From assembly GCA_947169915.1 (NCBI GenBank), contig CAMVRN010000005.1, positions 1 to 64,000 of the forward strand: 64,000 nt of DNA, written 5' to 3'. The position numbers and the translations under genes were made by a program. Of the stretch, positions 28,918-38,070 are shown one piece after another (within the stretch, counting starts at the first letter, position 1; each line of letters begins with the position of its first letter). The notes under the pieces are model-generated. The model saw only the letters and a program-made list of their open reading frames with translations, was not told the DNA's origin and did not search any database. This stretch comes from an uncultured Candidatus Saccharibacteria bacterium. Its GTDB lineage: Bacteria > Patescibacteriota > Saccharimonadia > Saccharimonadales > Saccharimonadaceae.

Positions 28918-28981
28918 GTGAATGCCCACCAATTAACATATATTTAATTATAATGCGGTCTAGCTTTTTTTAAAAGAGTTT

Positions 28982-29596
28982 TTATAGCTCAAAAAGCGTT
29001 TTTAGTTTTTCAAATACTTCTTCAGGCGCGCCTTTTGCATCTAAAGTTGGGACATTGTATTTTTTTGCCACTTCTAGATATGCCTTATTAAGACGTGCTT
29101 GGAATTCGGCGTCTTTTGATTTAAAGAATTCCTTGCTGCGTTTGCCCTGCGAAATTAATCTCTTCTTTCTTTCTTCGTCGGATAATGTAAAAATAACATA
29201 TTTATCTGGATTAAAGTATTCACTTGGCATTAGTTCTTTATGAATTCTTGCAATAAAGCTTTTTGATACTCCTGTTCCATAACCTTCATAGATAAGAGTC
29301 GAAAACCAGCTACGAGTAATGATTACGACTTTGTTCTCTTTGAGGGCAGGTTCTGCGTATTTCTTCCATTGTTCATATCTGTTTACAAGAAAGAGCAAGA
29401 CTCTCGTTTTTTTATCGATACCATAATCATTTTTGTAGTTTAGATTTGTGATTCCTGAAATAAATGGGTCTTTTGATTCTGTCCCTGATTCGGAATAGTG
29501 AACAACATCTTTGCCTTGTTTCTCAAAAAACTCTTTCAATAGACATGCTTGCGTGTCTTTACCCGTTGCGTCTTGGCCTTCGACAAATATTAACAT
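28982..29596 (-). CDS. Thymidylate kinase-like dNMP kinase
   Basis: LIFVEGQDATGKDTQACLLKEFFEKQG, overlaps tdk stop; lid-like SDEERKKRLISQGKRSKE. Confidence 0.8.
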   Translation of the reverse strand: MLIFVEGQDATGKDTQACLLKEFFEKQGKDVVHYSESGTESKDPFISGITNLNYKNDYGIDKKTRVLLFLVNRYEQWKKYAEPALKENKVVIITRSWFSTLIYEGYGTGVSKSFIARIHKELMPSEYFNPDKYVIFTLSDEERKKRLISQGKRSKEFFKSKDAEFQARLNKAYLEVAKKYNVPTLDAKGAPEEVFEKLKTLFEL

Positions 29597-30183
29597 TAGT
29601 TTTCTCCCTTTAGATATTTGAAAAAACATGCCGGACAAAGGGCTCTGTATTCTATTTTTGAAGTGCCATCTATAAGAACATCTGGCCCTTTTGTCACGAG
29701 TTTATCATCCAGAAAACGACAGTTCATTGTCGCCTTGTGACCACATTCGCAGATTGTTTTGAGCTCTTCGATATCGTGTGCGATTTGAAGTAATCGTGTT
29801 GCGCCTTCGAATCCGCCATCCTCTTGACGGAAATTCAGTCTTAGCCCATAAGCCATAACAGGTATGTCGAGCTGTATGGTGATTTGCATTAGTTGGTCAG
29901 CTTGCTCCTTAGTTAGAAATTGGGCTTCGTCGACTAGAACGCAGGCTACGCCTGCGTATTTTTCCGCGACTTCTTTGAATAGGTCCATATTCTTTTCGAA
30001 GCATAAATCAGTTTCTCTTTCAGGGCCTATGCGCGTGAGCAACTTTTCTCCATTTTTTGTGTCAGTTTTTGGTTTCATCACGCAGACTTGATGGCCGCGT
30101 TCCTCATAATTGAAGGCGACTTGGAGAAGTTGCATTGTTTTGCCACATCCCATGGCGCCGTATCTAAAATACAGTTTTGCCAT
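29596..30183 (-). CDS. tdk: Thymidine kinase
   Basis: YRYGAMGCGKTMQLLQVAFNYEERG, CVLVDEAQFLTKEQADQL, VMAYGLRLNFRQE, CECGHKATMNCRF. Confidence 0.93.
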   Translation of the reverse strand: MAKLYFRYGAMGCGKTMQLLQVAFNYEERGHQVCVMKPKTDTKNGEKLLTRIGPERETDLCFEKNMDLFKEVAEKYAGVACVLVDEAQFLTKEQADQLMQITIQLDIPVMAYGLRLNFRQEDGGFEGATRLLQIAHDIEELKTICECGHKATMNCRFLDDKLVTKGPDVLIDGTSKIEYRALCPACFFKYLKGEN

Positions 30184-30211
30184 AATACCTTCATTGTATC
30201 ACAAAGAAGGA

Positions 30212-30859
30212 TTATGGTCGGCCTGTGTTTGGAGCCTTCGGGATGAAAATGAGCGAATCGATAATTTCGTTTTTATCTTTTGTTTTGTTCTTTGTAACGA
30301 TTTCAAGAATATTGTCTTCGACTGTATCTTTGCCTTCGTTTTTTGGTAGGTATTCAGGGTCGGCTATTACGCCGTAAATATTTACTTCTACTACAGCGGC
30401 CGAAGGTTCTTCGAAATTGATTTCGGCGGTCTCTTTTTCTCTTTCCGAAATTGGCTCTTCAGCGCAGCTTTCATCCTCGTATTCTGGCGCTTCACCTGAT
30501 AATTCTTCAAAAATGCCTCTATATTCTGGCTCTATAATTGGGCCTGTATTGTCTTTGATATCGCCGCCGTTTGGGTTCTCTTCAGGTTCTTCGGGAGCTG
30601 AGGCATTATTGTCTAGGGTCTCTCTACTTTCTTTAGGCTCTTCTAATACGCCGTGCTCAGGAGCTTGAATTGGCTCTTCAGGCAGTAATTCTTCGAAGAC
30701 GCATGGTCCTGACTCTAAGCATGTCATCATATAGTTTGATTCGGCAAACGCACTTGTTTGGTTGATATTTATTAAATTGCCTCCTAACAAGATGGACGCC
30801 GAGAACCCTCCTGTTAGAAAAAGGACAGAAAAAAATAATAGGTTGTTGAATTTTGTCAT
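30212..30859 (-). CDS. Secreted Glu/Pro-rich protein with C-terminal PKAPNTGRP
   Basis: Signal peptide LLFFSVLFLTGGFSASILLGG..SAFAES; E/P-rich body; no known domain. Confidence 0.65.
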   Translation of the reverse strand: MTKFNNLLFFSVLFLTGGFSASILLGGNLININQTSAFAESNYMMTCLESGPCVFEELLPEEPIQAPEHGVLEEPKESRETLDNNASAPEEPEENPNGGDIKDNTGPIIEPEYRGIFEELSGEAPEYEDESCAEEPISEREKETAEINFEEPSAAVVEVNIYGVIADPEYLPKNEGKDTVEDNILEIVTKNKTKDKNEIIDSLIFIPKAPNTGRP

Positions 30860-30873
30860 TATGAGATACTAAC

Positions 30874-30900
30874 ATATACTTGACTATTATGCAAGTATAT
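30874..30900. repeat. 9-bp inverted repeat ATATACTTG-N9-CAAGTATAT over the predicted -35 region of the 30859 gene
   Basis: Arms 30874-30882 and 30892-30900 read directly. Confidence 0.7.
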
Positions 30901-32703
30901 TTATTCTTCAGAAAATTGCGAGTTATACAATTCTGCGTAGAACCCTTTTTTCTTAAGGAGTTCTTTGTGATTACCTTGCTCGATTATATTGCCTTCTTTA
31001 ACTACTAGAATTAAATCAGCGTTGCGGACAGTTGAGAGTCTGTGCGCGATAACGAATGATGTTCTCCCATTTGTAAGTTTTTCAAATGCTTCTTGTATTT
31101 TTTGCTCAGCTCTCGTATCTACGTTTGACGTAGCTTCATCGAGAATCATCATTGGGGGATTTTCCAACAGTGCCCGTGCTATCGTGAGAAGTTGTTTTTC
31201 TCCGGCTGATACATTGTCGGAGTCTTCACTTATTTTTGCGTTGTACCCCCCCTTCATTGACTCAATTAAGTGATTTATACCGGCTGCTTCTGCAGATTCT
31301 TTTATTTCCTGCATTGACGCAGAAGTCTTGCCATAGCTTAGGTTTTCTTTGATTGTCCCGGAAAACAGCCAGGTATCCTGCAATACCATACCAAACAAAG
31401 CACGCACGTCTGAGCGCTTCATCTCGGAGGTTGGGATGCCATCAATTGTGATATATCCTGAATCTGGGTCGTAAAATCGCATAAGCAAGTTCACGAGAGT
31501 TGTTTTTCCAGCTCCCGTTGGACCTACGATTGCGACTTTCATGCCGGGCTCGATTTTTGCGGAAAAGTGTTTGATTACTGGTTTCTTCTTATCGTAGCTG
31601 AAGGATACGTCGTGGAATTCAATTGCGCCTTTAACTTTTTCTACCTTCTTTGATTCTTCCTTGTCCGGAACATCTTCTGGTTCAGCTAAGAAATTAAAGA
31701 CACGTTCTGATGCGGCTAGGGTTTGCTGGAATGTAGCGACTATTTCGGAAAGGTTCGAAAGCGGCTGATTGAATCTCGATAGATATTGGAAAAATGCTTG
31801 AATGTTGCCGATAAGTAAACGTCCATCAAGAACCATGCTACCACCAAAAATACAAACTATGACGTAGCCTAGATTTGTAAAGAAATGGACAATCGGAAAA
31901 GCTAAGGAGGATAAGAATCTCGATTTCCAGCTTTCGATGTATAGTTTCTCATTTGTCTTTTCGAACTCGGCTATCGAGGCTTTTTCGTGGGAATTAGACT
32001 TGATGATTAGCTGTCCGGAGTAGTCTTCTTCGATATGCGCGTTAAGTTCTCCTAGCGTCTTTCTTTGTGATACGAAATATTTTTGCGCTCTTTTTGCAAT
32101 TTTTCCCACGAAGAACGTCGAAAGCGGAACTACAGCTAGAGCCGTGAGCGCTAGTAGTGGAGAAATGATGAACATCATAACTAGCGAGCCTACGATTGTA
32201 GTTGTGTTGGTTATGACTTGTGCGAGGCCTTCTGTGAGTGAATCCCATAAGGTATCAACATCGTTGTTTAAGATACTTATCGTATCTCCGAATTTGTGTG
32301 TGTCGAAATATGAAATTGGAAGACGCGTAATTTTAGCCATGATATCATTTCGTAGTTTTTCTGTATATTTTGCCGTAGCACGAGACAGCAAAAAGTGTTC
32401 GAAGTATCCAAGTACGGACATAACGGCGTAAATAAAGATTAGCTGTATCGCGAAGGTTTTAATTGGAGAAAAATCAATTGAACCGGTGCTAGATAAAGAG
32501 CTTATGGCCGAATTTGTCATTTCGCCAAGAATCTTTGGGCTTAATAGCCTCAGAATGCTAGATGCGACCGTAAATAGCAAAGCAATGAAAAACACAAACC
32601 GAAAATGTTTTAACGATTTAATAAATGTCGAAAGTGACTTTTTTGCGTTCTTTGGGTGTTCTGTAGTCATTCTAGGCATTTGAAAGCTCCTTTTTGAACT
32701 CAT
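30901..32703 (-). CDS. ABC exporter half-transporter (TMD-NBD), consensus ATPase site
   Basis: GPTGAGKTTLVNLLMRFYDP, VSAGEKQLLTIARALL, MMILDEATSNVD. Confidence 0.93.
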   Translation of the reverse strand: MSSKRSFQMPRMTTEHPKNAKKSLSTFIKSLKHFRFVFFIALLFTVASSILRLLSPKILGEMTNSAISSLSSTGSIDFSPIKTFAIQLIFIYAVMSVLGYFEHFLLSRATAKYTEKLRNDIMAKITRLPISYFDTHKFGDTISILNNDVDTLWDSLTEGLAQVITNTTTIVGSLVMMFIISPLLALTALAVVPLSTFFVGKIAKRAQKYFVSQRKTLGELNAHIEEDYSGQLIIKSNSHEKASIAEFEKTNEKLYIESWKSRFLSSLAFPIVHFFTNLGYVIVCIFGGSMVLDGRLLIGNIQAFFQYLSRFNQPLSNLSEIVATFQQTLAASERVFNFLAEPEDVPDKEESKKVEKVKGAIEFHDVSFSYDKKKPVIKHFSAKIEPGMKVAIVGPTGAGKTTLVNLLMRFYDPDSGYITIDGIPTSEMKRSDVRALFGMVLQDTWLFSGTIKENLSYGKTSASMQEIKESAEAAGINHLIESMKGGYNAKISEDSDNVSAGEKQLLTIARALLENPPMMILDEATSNVDTRAEQKIQEAFEKLTNGRTSFVIAHRLSTVRNADLILVVKEGNIIEQGNHKELLKKKGFYAELYNSQFSEE

Positions 32704-34417
32704 CTTCGGAAACTTGGCTTTTGACTATTTCGCGGTACACTTTGCATTTGTTCAATAATTCGTTATGTTTACCTTGGCCGACGATTTTGCCACCGTCGAG
32801 TACGATGATTTGGTCTGCATCTTTTATGGTACTAACTCTCTGCGCTACAACTAGTACTACTGCATCTTTAGTCTCTGGCTTCAATGCTTCACGAAGTTTT
32901 TTGTCGGTCTTCATATCTAGAGCTGAAAAACTATCATCGAAGATATAGATTTCTGGTTTCTTTGCGATGGCACGTGCGATTGACAAACGCTGTTTTTGTC
33001 CGCCAGAAACATTTGAGCCTCCTTGCGCAATATGTGCGTTAAACTTTTTATCGAGTTTTTCGACAAATTCATACGCTTGTGCAACTTTAGCGCTCATTTT
33101 GATGTCGTTATCATTTATCGAAGGGGCGCCAAAGGTGATATTGTCGCTTACTGTACCGGAAAACAGGACTCCTCTTTGAGAAACATACCCTATTCGTTTC
33201 ATTAGGTCTTCTGAAGAGTAATCTTTTATATTAAGTCCATCTACAAGAATTTCGCCGCTCGTTGTGTCATAGAAGCGTGGTACTAAGGATATTAGGGTTG
33301 ACTTTCCAGAGCCTGTAGAGCCAATGAATGCTGTTGTTTCTCCCGCGTTTGCTTTGAACGATATATTTGATAAAACCTTTTCTTCTGCGCCTGAATAAAC
33401 GAAGTCGACATTTTTAAATTCGATTGACGGGGCGACATTAGGAACGCCTTCTGTTTTCTCTTTCCAAGAAATTATGTTTTTTGTTTTGAAGACTTCTTGC
33501 AAACGCCCAGCAGATACATTTGCTCTTGGGAGAATGACAAATAGCATTGTTAGAATCAAGAACGCAATGAGCACCTGCGATGCATACTGAACGAACGCCA
33601 TCATGTCTCCAAGGTAGGTAATATCTGCTTCGAGACGATTAAGTGATAACCATACGATAATTAGCGTTATGCCGTCGAATACCAAGTTTGTGAGTGGGTC
33701 TTGCAAGGCCATAAGGCGGTCGAAGAATATGGCGGTTTTTGTTATTTCGCGATTTGTTTTGGTGAACTTTTGTTGTTCATACGACTCTTTATTGAAGGCT
33801 CTTACGACGCGCAGGCCGGTGAGATTTTCCCTAGCTATGAGTACCAAGCGGTCAATGAGTTTTTGAAATAGTTTAAACTTTGGAATAACAAGTGCCATGA
33901 TTATGCCTGTAAATACGATAATCACTCCAATGCCAAGAGCGATGGTCCAGGTTAAATCTGGTGCGGTTTGGAAAGCTTGGATGATTGCGCCTAAGCCCAT
34001 CATCGGGGCGCGTAGCATCATCGTAAGCATCATCATGATTGCTCCAGAAACTTGGTCGATGTCGTTTGTAGTTCGATTAATCAATGACGCAGTAGAAAAA
34101 TTATCTATTTCGGCGATGCTGAAACTGAGAACTTTTTTATAGAAATCGGAGCGCAAGTCTCGCGTGAAGGCGGCGCCTACTCTTGCCGAGAAGAAATGTG
34201 TCACAATGGCACACAATGAAGCTACAACGGTGAATAATAACATTTTAAGACCGACGTTCAGGATTAGAGTTTCATCTCCAGCCGTGATACCGTTATTCAC
34301 TATCTCTGCCATTAAAGCGGGGAGTTGCAATGTTAGGTAGGTTTGTCCGCCCATAAAAACGATAAGCAATATGCATTGCAACCAATAGGGCTTTAAGTAT
34401 TTTACTAATCTAAACAT
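32672..34417 (-). CDS. ABC exporter half-transporter (TMD-NBD), degenerate catalytic Glu (Asp)
   Basis: GSTGSGKSTLISLVPRFYD, VSGGQKQRLSIARAI, IYIFDDSFSALD. Confidence 0.93.
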   Translation of the reverse strand: MFRLVKYLKPYWLQCILLIVFMGGQTYLTLQLPALMAEIVNNGITAGDETLILNVGLKMLLFTVVASLCAIVTHFFSARVGAAFTRDLRSDFYKKVLSFSIAEIDNFSTASLINRTTNDIDQVSGAIMMMLTMMLRAPMMGLGAIIQAFQTAPDLTWTIALGIGVIIVFTGIIMALVIPKFKLFQKLIDRLVLIARENLTGLRVVRAFNKESYEQQKFTKTNREITKTAIFFDRLMALQDPLTNLVFDGITLIIVWLSLNRLEADITYLGDMMAFVQYASQVLIAFLILTMLFVILPRANVSAGRLQEVFKTKNIISWKEKTEGVPNVAPSIEFKNVDFVYSGAEEKVLSNISFKANAGETTAFIGSTGSGKSTLISLVPRFYDTTSGEILVDGLNIKDYSSEDLMKRIGYVSQRGVLFSGTVSDNITFGAPSINDNDIKMSAKVAQAYEFVEKLDKKFNAHIAQGGSNVSGGQKQRLSIARAIAKKPEIYIFDDSFSALDMKTDKKLREALKPETKDAVVLVVAQRVSTIKDADQIIVLDGGKIVGQGKHNELLNKCKVYREIVKSQVSEDEFKKELSNA

Positions 34418-37270
34418 TTAGGCCTTTTCGAGTGTAATTGTGCCTTGAACCCCTTCGACCGTGACAATTTCATCGTAAGTGTAGTTTTTGTCTTTATCTA
34501 ATTCGAGTGCGAGGGTCTCATTTTTTATCATCTCAGTGTAATCTTTTGGTACATCAAAAGTTACGGACAACTTGATTCTATCATCGACTTGCAAACCTGC
34601 TTTTTTACGTGCTGACTGAATTGATCTGATTAGTTCACGCGCGAAACCTTCTTCTTTGAGCTCTTTCGTTAATTTTTTGTCGAGTTTATAGACTGGACCG
34701 TTTTCTACGGATTTAACATTTAGCTCATCGGCAATGATTTGTTCATAAAAGTCGGGTAGTTTATCGCCTGGGTATACAAATTTTGCAAGCGGTTGGCGAA
34801 CTTTGACTTGGGGCTCTATCTCTGATTTTTGCATACGCATCATCAATCCTTCTGCGATTGCATTGCGAGTTTTTTGCATTAAATCTAGCACCTCATGATT
34901 TATCTCGCCTGGTGTTGGATAGTTGAGCAGATGAACGGAAGAGGTTGACCCGGTCATCTTTTGATATAATTCTTCGGCCAAGAATGGCGTGAACGGAGCG
35001 AGGATTTCGGAGAATTGAACTAGCGCGAAGTAGAGAGTGTTGTAGGCTTCAAACTTGTCTGAATCGTCTTCTGATTTCCAGAAACGGCGACGCGAACGTC
35101 GAACGAACCAATTCGACAAATCATCTACAAAAGGCAGAACGGTAGAGAGGGCTTTAGGAAGGTTATATTCTTTCATCCCGTCTTCTATTTCTTTTTGGAG
35201 TTCATAGATTCTGGAGATAATCCAGGTGTCAAGTGGATTAGTGAAATGTTTTGGCAACGTAGCGTTGTTCGAGTCAAAGCCATCTACTTCTGCGTACATT
35301 GTGAAGAAATCGTAGACGTTCCAAATCATAGAAAGCTTACGCGCAACGTCTGATACGTCTTTGTCCAGGAGCGCAAAATCCTCTCCGGCGGTTACTGGGC
35401 TAGATAGTAGCAAGAATCGAAGAGAATCGGCAGAAAACTTATCCATCAACTCGTTTGGGTCTGTATAATTTCCCAACGACTTGGACATCTTCCTACCGTC
35501 GTTGCCCGCAAGCGTACCAGTTACGATAACGTTTTTATAGGCATTTTTGCCAAATAGAGCAGTGTTTACAACGTGGACGTAGTAAAACCAAGCACGAACT
35601 TGGCCAACATATTCTACGATAAAATCGGCTGGATAATTCTTTTCGAATTTTTCTTTATTTTCGAATGGGTAGTGGAGTTGCGCAAAAGGCATCGAACCCG
35701 ATTCGAACCAGCAATCTAGAACTTTATCGATACGTTTGAAGTGCTCTCCGTCTATATCGAACTCAATTGCATCGACCCATGGACGATGATAGTCTTCAAG
35801 TCTTGTGCCAGAAAGCTCATAAAGCTCGTCATAGCTTCCAATGACTTTGACAGTTCCTTTATCGCCTTTCCAAACAGGCATGGCTGTAGCCCAGAAGCGG
35901 TCGCGAGAAAGATTCCAATCTGGGGCTGCTTCGATGTTTTTGCGAAAGCGCCCTTCTTTGATATAGTCCGGGAACCAGTTGATAAATTCGTTATTCTTTA
36001 TCAGCTCAGGCTTAAGGTTTTGCACGTCAAAGAACCAGCTAGGAAATGCGCGGTACATAATGCGGGACTTAGAGCGTGGATTGAACGGATATTCGTGTTT
36101 AATATATTCAATCTTGTAGACAATCTCTTTTTCTTCAAGAATCTTTGCAATAAATTTGTTTCCTGCCCAAATTTCGATACCGTTTTCGTCTGTGTCGCGG
36201 ACTCCAAGCTGATGTAGCTTTTCTGCGATTTCTGACAAATAGTATCCATTTTCGTCGATTACGTCTTCGAAATCGATTTCCTTTTCGTGCTCAATATAAA
36301 GCGAATAATCGTCTTCGCCGTATGCTGGTGCGCAATGTACAATACCGGTTCCTTCTTCTTCGCCAACAAAATCTGCGGCATAGACGTTTCTGATTATTTT
36401 TTTGTCTAGTAGGTCTTCATATTTAAATTTTGCGACTTCTTTGCCACTCATGATTTTGCCAGGCTTTTTATTGGGGAAGAGTTTTCCTGCAAGCTTGGTA
36501 GCGACAATGTATTTACCGTCATATATGCCATATTCGAGCTTTGGACTGACTGCAAGCATTTTGTTTGCGGGAAGCGTCCAAGGCGTTGTCGTCCACGCTA
36601 GAATGAACAAGTCCGAGTCTTTTACTTTGAATTTGACGTAAGCTGACGGGTCAGTTACCGTCTGATATGCGTCGTTATCCATAGTAACTTCAGCTTTTGA
36701 AACAGGAGTTGCGAATTTTGTATCGTACATCAAGACTTTACGACCTTCGTAGATAAAGCCCTTTTCGTAAAGCGTTTTAAAGGCCCACCAAACGCTCTCC
36801 ATGAAGTCTTTGTTCATAGTTCGATATGGATTATCAAAATCTACCCAACGGCCAATTCTATCAATCGTAGAGCGCCATGTTTCGCTGTTTGCAACCATGG
36901 ATTCACGTGCTTTTATAATGTAGTTTTCGAGAGATATTTTTGTGCCGATTTCTCTTCGGTCAGAAATACCTAATTGTTTTTCAACAAAGTTTTCTGCCGG
37001 CAGACCATGGCAGTCCCATCCCCATCTGCGCTCAACACGTTTTCCTTTCATGGTCCAATAGCGTGGGACGGCATCTTTGATGATACTTGAGAGTAGCGTG
37101 CCGTGATGGGGCATGCCGGTAATGAATGGTGGTCCATCATAAAAAACATACGAATCTGAAATCTCGCGATTCTCTATCGATTTTTCAAAAATTTTATTTT
37201 TCTTCCACCATTCGGAAATTGCTTTTTCGTATTCGATAGCGCGACGCCGGTCGCCAAATTTGTACTTCAT
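34418..37270 (-). CDS. ileS: Isoleucyl-tRNA synthetase
   Basis: GMPHHGTLLSSIIKD (HIGH), GWDCHGLPAE, WTTTPWTLPANKML, GRKMSKSLGN. Confidence 0.96.
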   Translation of the reverse strand: MKYKFGDRRRAIEYEKAISEWWKKNKIFEKSIENREISDSYVFYDGPPFITGMPHHGTLLSSIIKDAVPRYWTMKGKRVERRWGWDCHGLPAENFVEKQLGISDRREIGTKISLENYIIKARESMVANSETWRSTIDRIGRWVDFDNPYRTMNKDFMESVWWAFKTLYEKGFIYEGRKVLMYDTKFATPVSKAEVTMDNDAYQTVTDPSAYVKFKVKDSDLFILAWTTTPWTLPANKMLAVSPKLEYGIYDGKYIVATKLAGKLFPNKKPGKIMSGKEVAKFKYEDLLDKKIIRNVYAADFVGEEEGTGIVHCAPAYGEDDYSLYIEHEKEIDFEDVIDENGYYLSEIAEKLHQLGVRDTDENGIEIWAGNKFIAKILEEKEIVYKIEYIKHEYPFNPRSKSRIMYRAFPSWFFDVQNLKPELIKNNEFINWFPDYIKEGRFRKNIEAAPDWNLSRDRFWATAMPVWKGDKGTVKVIGSYDELYELSGTRLEDYHRPWVDAIEFDIDGEHFKRIDKVLDCWFESGSMPFAQLHYPFENKEKFEKNYPADFIVEYVGQVRAWFYYVHVVNTALFGKNAYKNVIVTGTLAGNDGRKMSKSLGNYTDPNELMDKFSADSLRFLLLSSPVTAGEDFALLDKDVSDVARKLSMIWNVYDFFTMYAEVDGFDSNNATLPKHFTNPLDTWIISRIYELQKEIEDGMKEYNLPKALSTVLPFVDDLSNWFVRRSRRRFWKSEDDSDKFEAYNTLYFALVQFSEILAPFTPFLAEELYQKMTGSTSSVHLLNYPTPGEINHEVLDLMQKTRNAIAEGLMMRMQKSEIEPQVKVRQPLAKFVYPGDKLPDFYEQIIADELNVKSVENGPVYKLDKKLTKELKEEGFARELIRSIQSARKKAGLQVDDRIKLSVTFDVPKDYTEMIKNETLALELDKDKNYTYDEIVTVEGVQGTITLEKA

Positions 37271-37309
37271 ATCTGTTTATAATACCATATTTATTAGTTT
37301 TTGGCGAGT

Positions 37310-37573
37310 TTATCGGATGGCATAGCCAATGACTTCGTCGATGACTGGGAGGGGAGTTCCAGCCCAAGTTTCATAAGTTTTCCCGTCTGTATCGGCTACA
37401 ACTATTGCAGGGTAGCGAACAATGTCGCGAGAAACGCAGAATGTTTCTCCGTCTGGCATCTCTGGGTCAAGTTTTTCTACTTCATGACCGCTCCTGTTCT
37501 CAAATTCGCTAATCCATTCTTCTACTTCGCGAGAATAGTCAGAATACTCTTTGTATACCACGATGATTCTCAT
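37310..37573 (-). CDS. Thioredoxin/glutaredoxin-fold-like protein lacking CxxC
   Basis: MRIIVVYKEYSDYSREVEEWISEFENR...VSRDIVRYPAIVVADTDGKTYETWAG: cis-Pro context (RYPAIVV), SDYS where CxxC is expected. Confidence 0.6.
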   Translation of the reverse strand: MRIIVVYKEYSDYSREVEEWISEFENRSGHEVEKLDPEMPDGETFCVSRDIVRYPAIVVADTDGKTYETWAGTPLPVIDEVIGYAIR

Positions 37574-38037
37574 TTTTTAATCTCCTGGCGTTTTTCGCGT
37601 TGTTTTCTGATAATTTCTTCGAATTCGTCGAGAGTCTTGAACTTACGGAAGACTGAAGAATATCGAACGTATGCTACTTCGTTCGTTTCGGATAGAACTT
37701 CAAGTACTGCTTCGCCGATTTGTTCGCTAGTTACGATGTCTGTACCGTACGAGTAGAGAACCTCCATAGCTTTTTCAACGACTTCCTCTACCGCCAAGTC
37801 ACTATTCAAAAACTTACCGACGCTTCGCCTGATTGATGTAACGAGTTTGTCTCTATCAAAAGATTCATGCTCACCGCTGCGTTTTTTTACCATCAGCTGA
37901 GGCATTTCTATTCGTTCGTAGGTTGTGAAACGATGCTTTCCGTCACTTGTAACGCGACGACGACGAATCATTGTCCCGTCCAACGCTTCACGACTTTCAA
38001 GGACTTTTGAGTCGCCTATCTTGAATTTATAAGTCAT
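37570..38037 (-). CDS. nrdR: NrdR-like protein (ATP-cone retained, zinc-ribbon cysteines absent)
   Basis: KVLESREALDGTMIRRRRVTSDGKHRFTTYERIEMPQLMVKKRSGEHESFDRDKLVTSIRRSV...EVAYVRYSSVFRKFKTLDEFEEII. Confidence 0.85.
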   Translation of the reverse strand: MTYKFKIGDSKVLESREALDGTMIRRRRVTSDGKHRFTTYERIEMPQLMVKKRSGEHESFDRDKLVTSIRRSVGKFLNSDLAVEEVVEKAMEVLYSYGTDIVTSEQIGEAVLEVLSETNEVAYVRYSSVFRKFKTLDEFEEIIRKQREKRQEIKK

Positions 38038-38070
38038 GCCTCCCTTTTCCTCTCTGTTTAATTATATTGT

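Noticed and set aside
37310-37573. Functional glutaredoxin (NrdH-like) beside nrdR
   Set aside because: There is no CxxC; the only Cys (TFCVS) is not in the active-site position.
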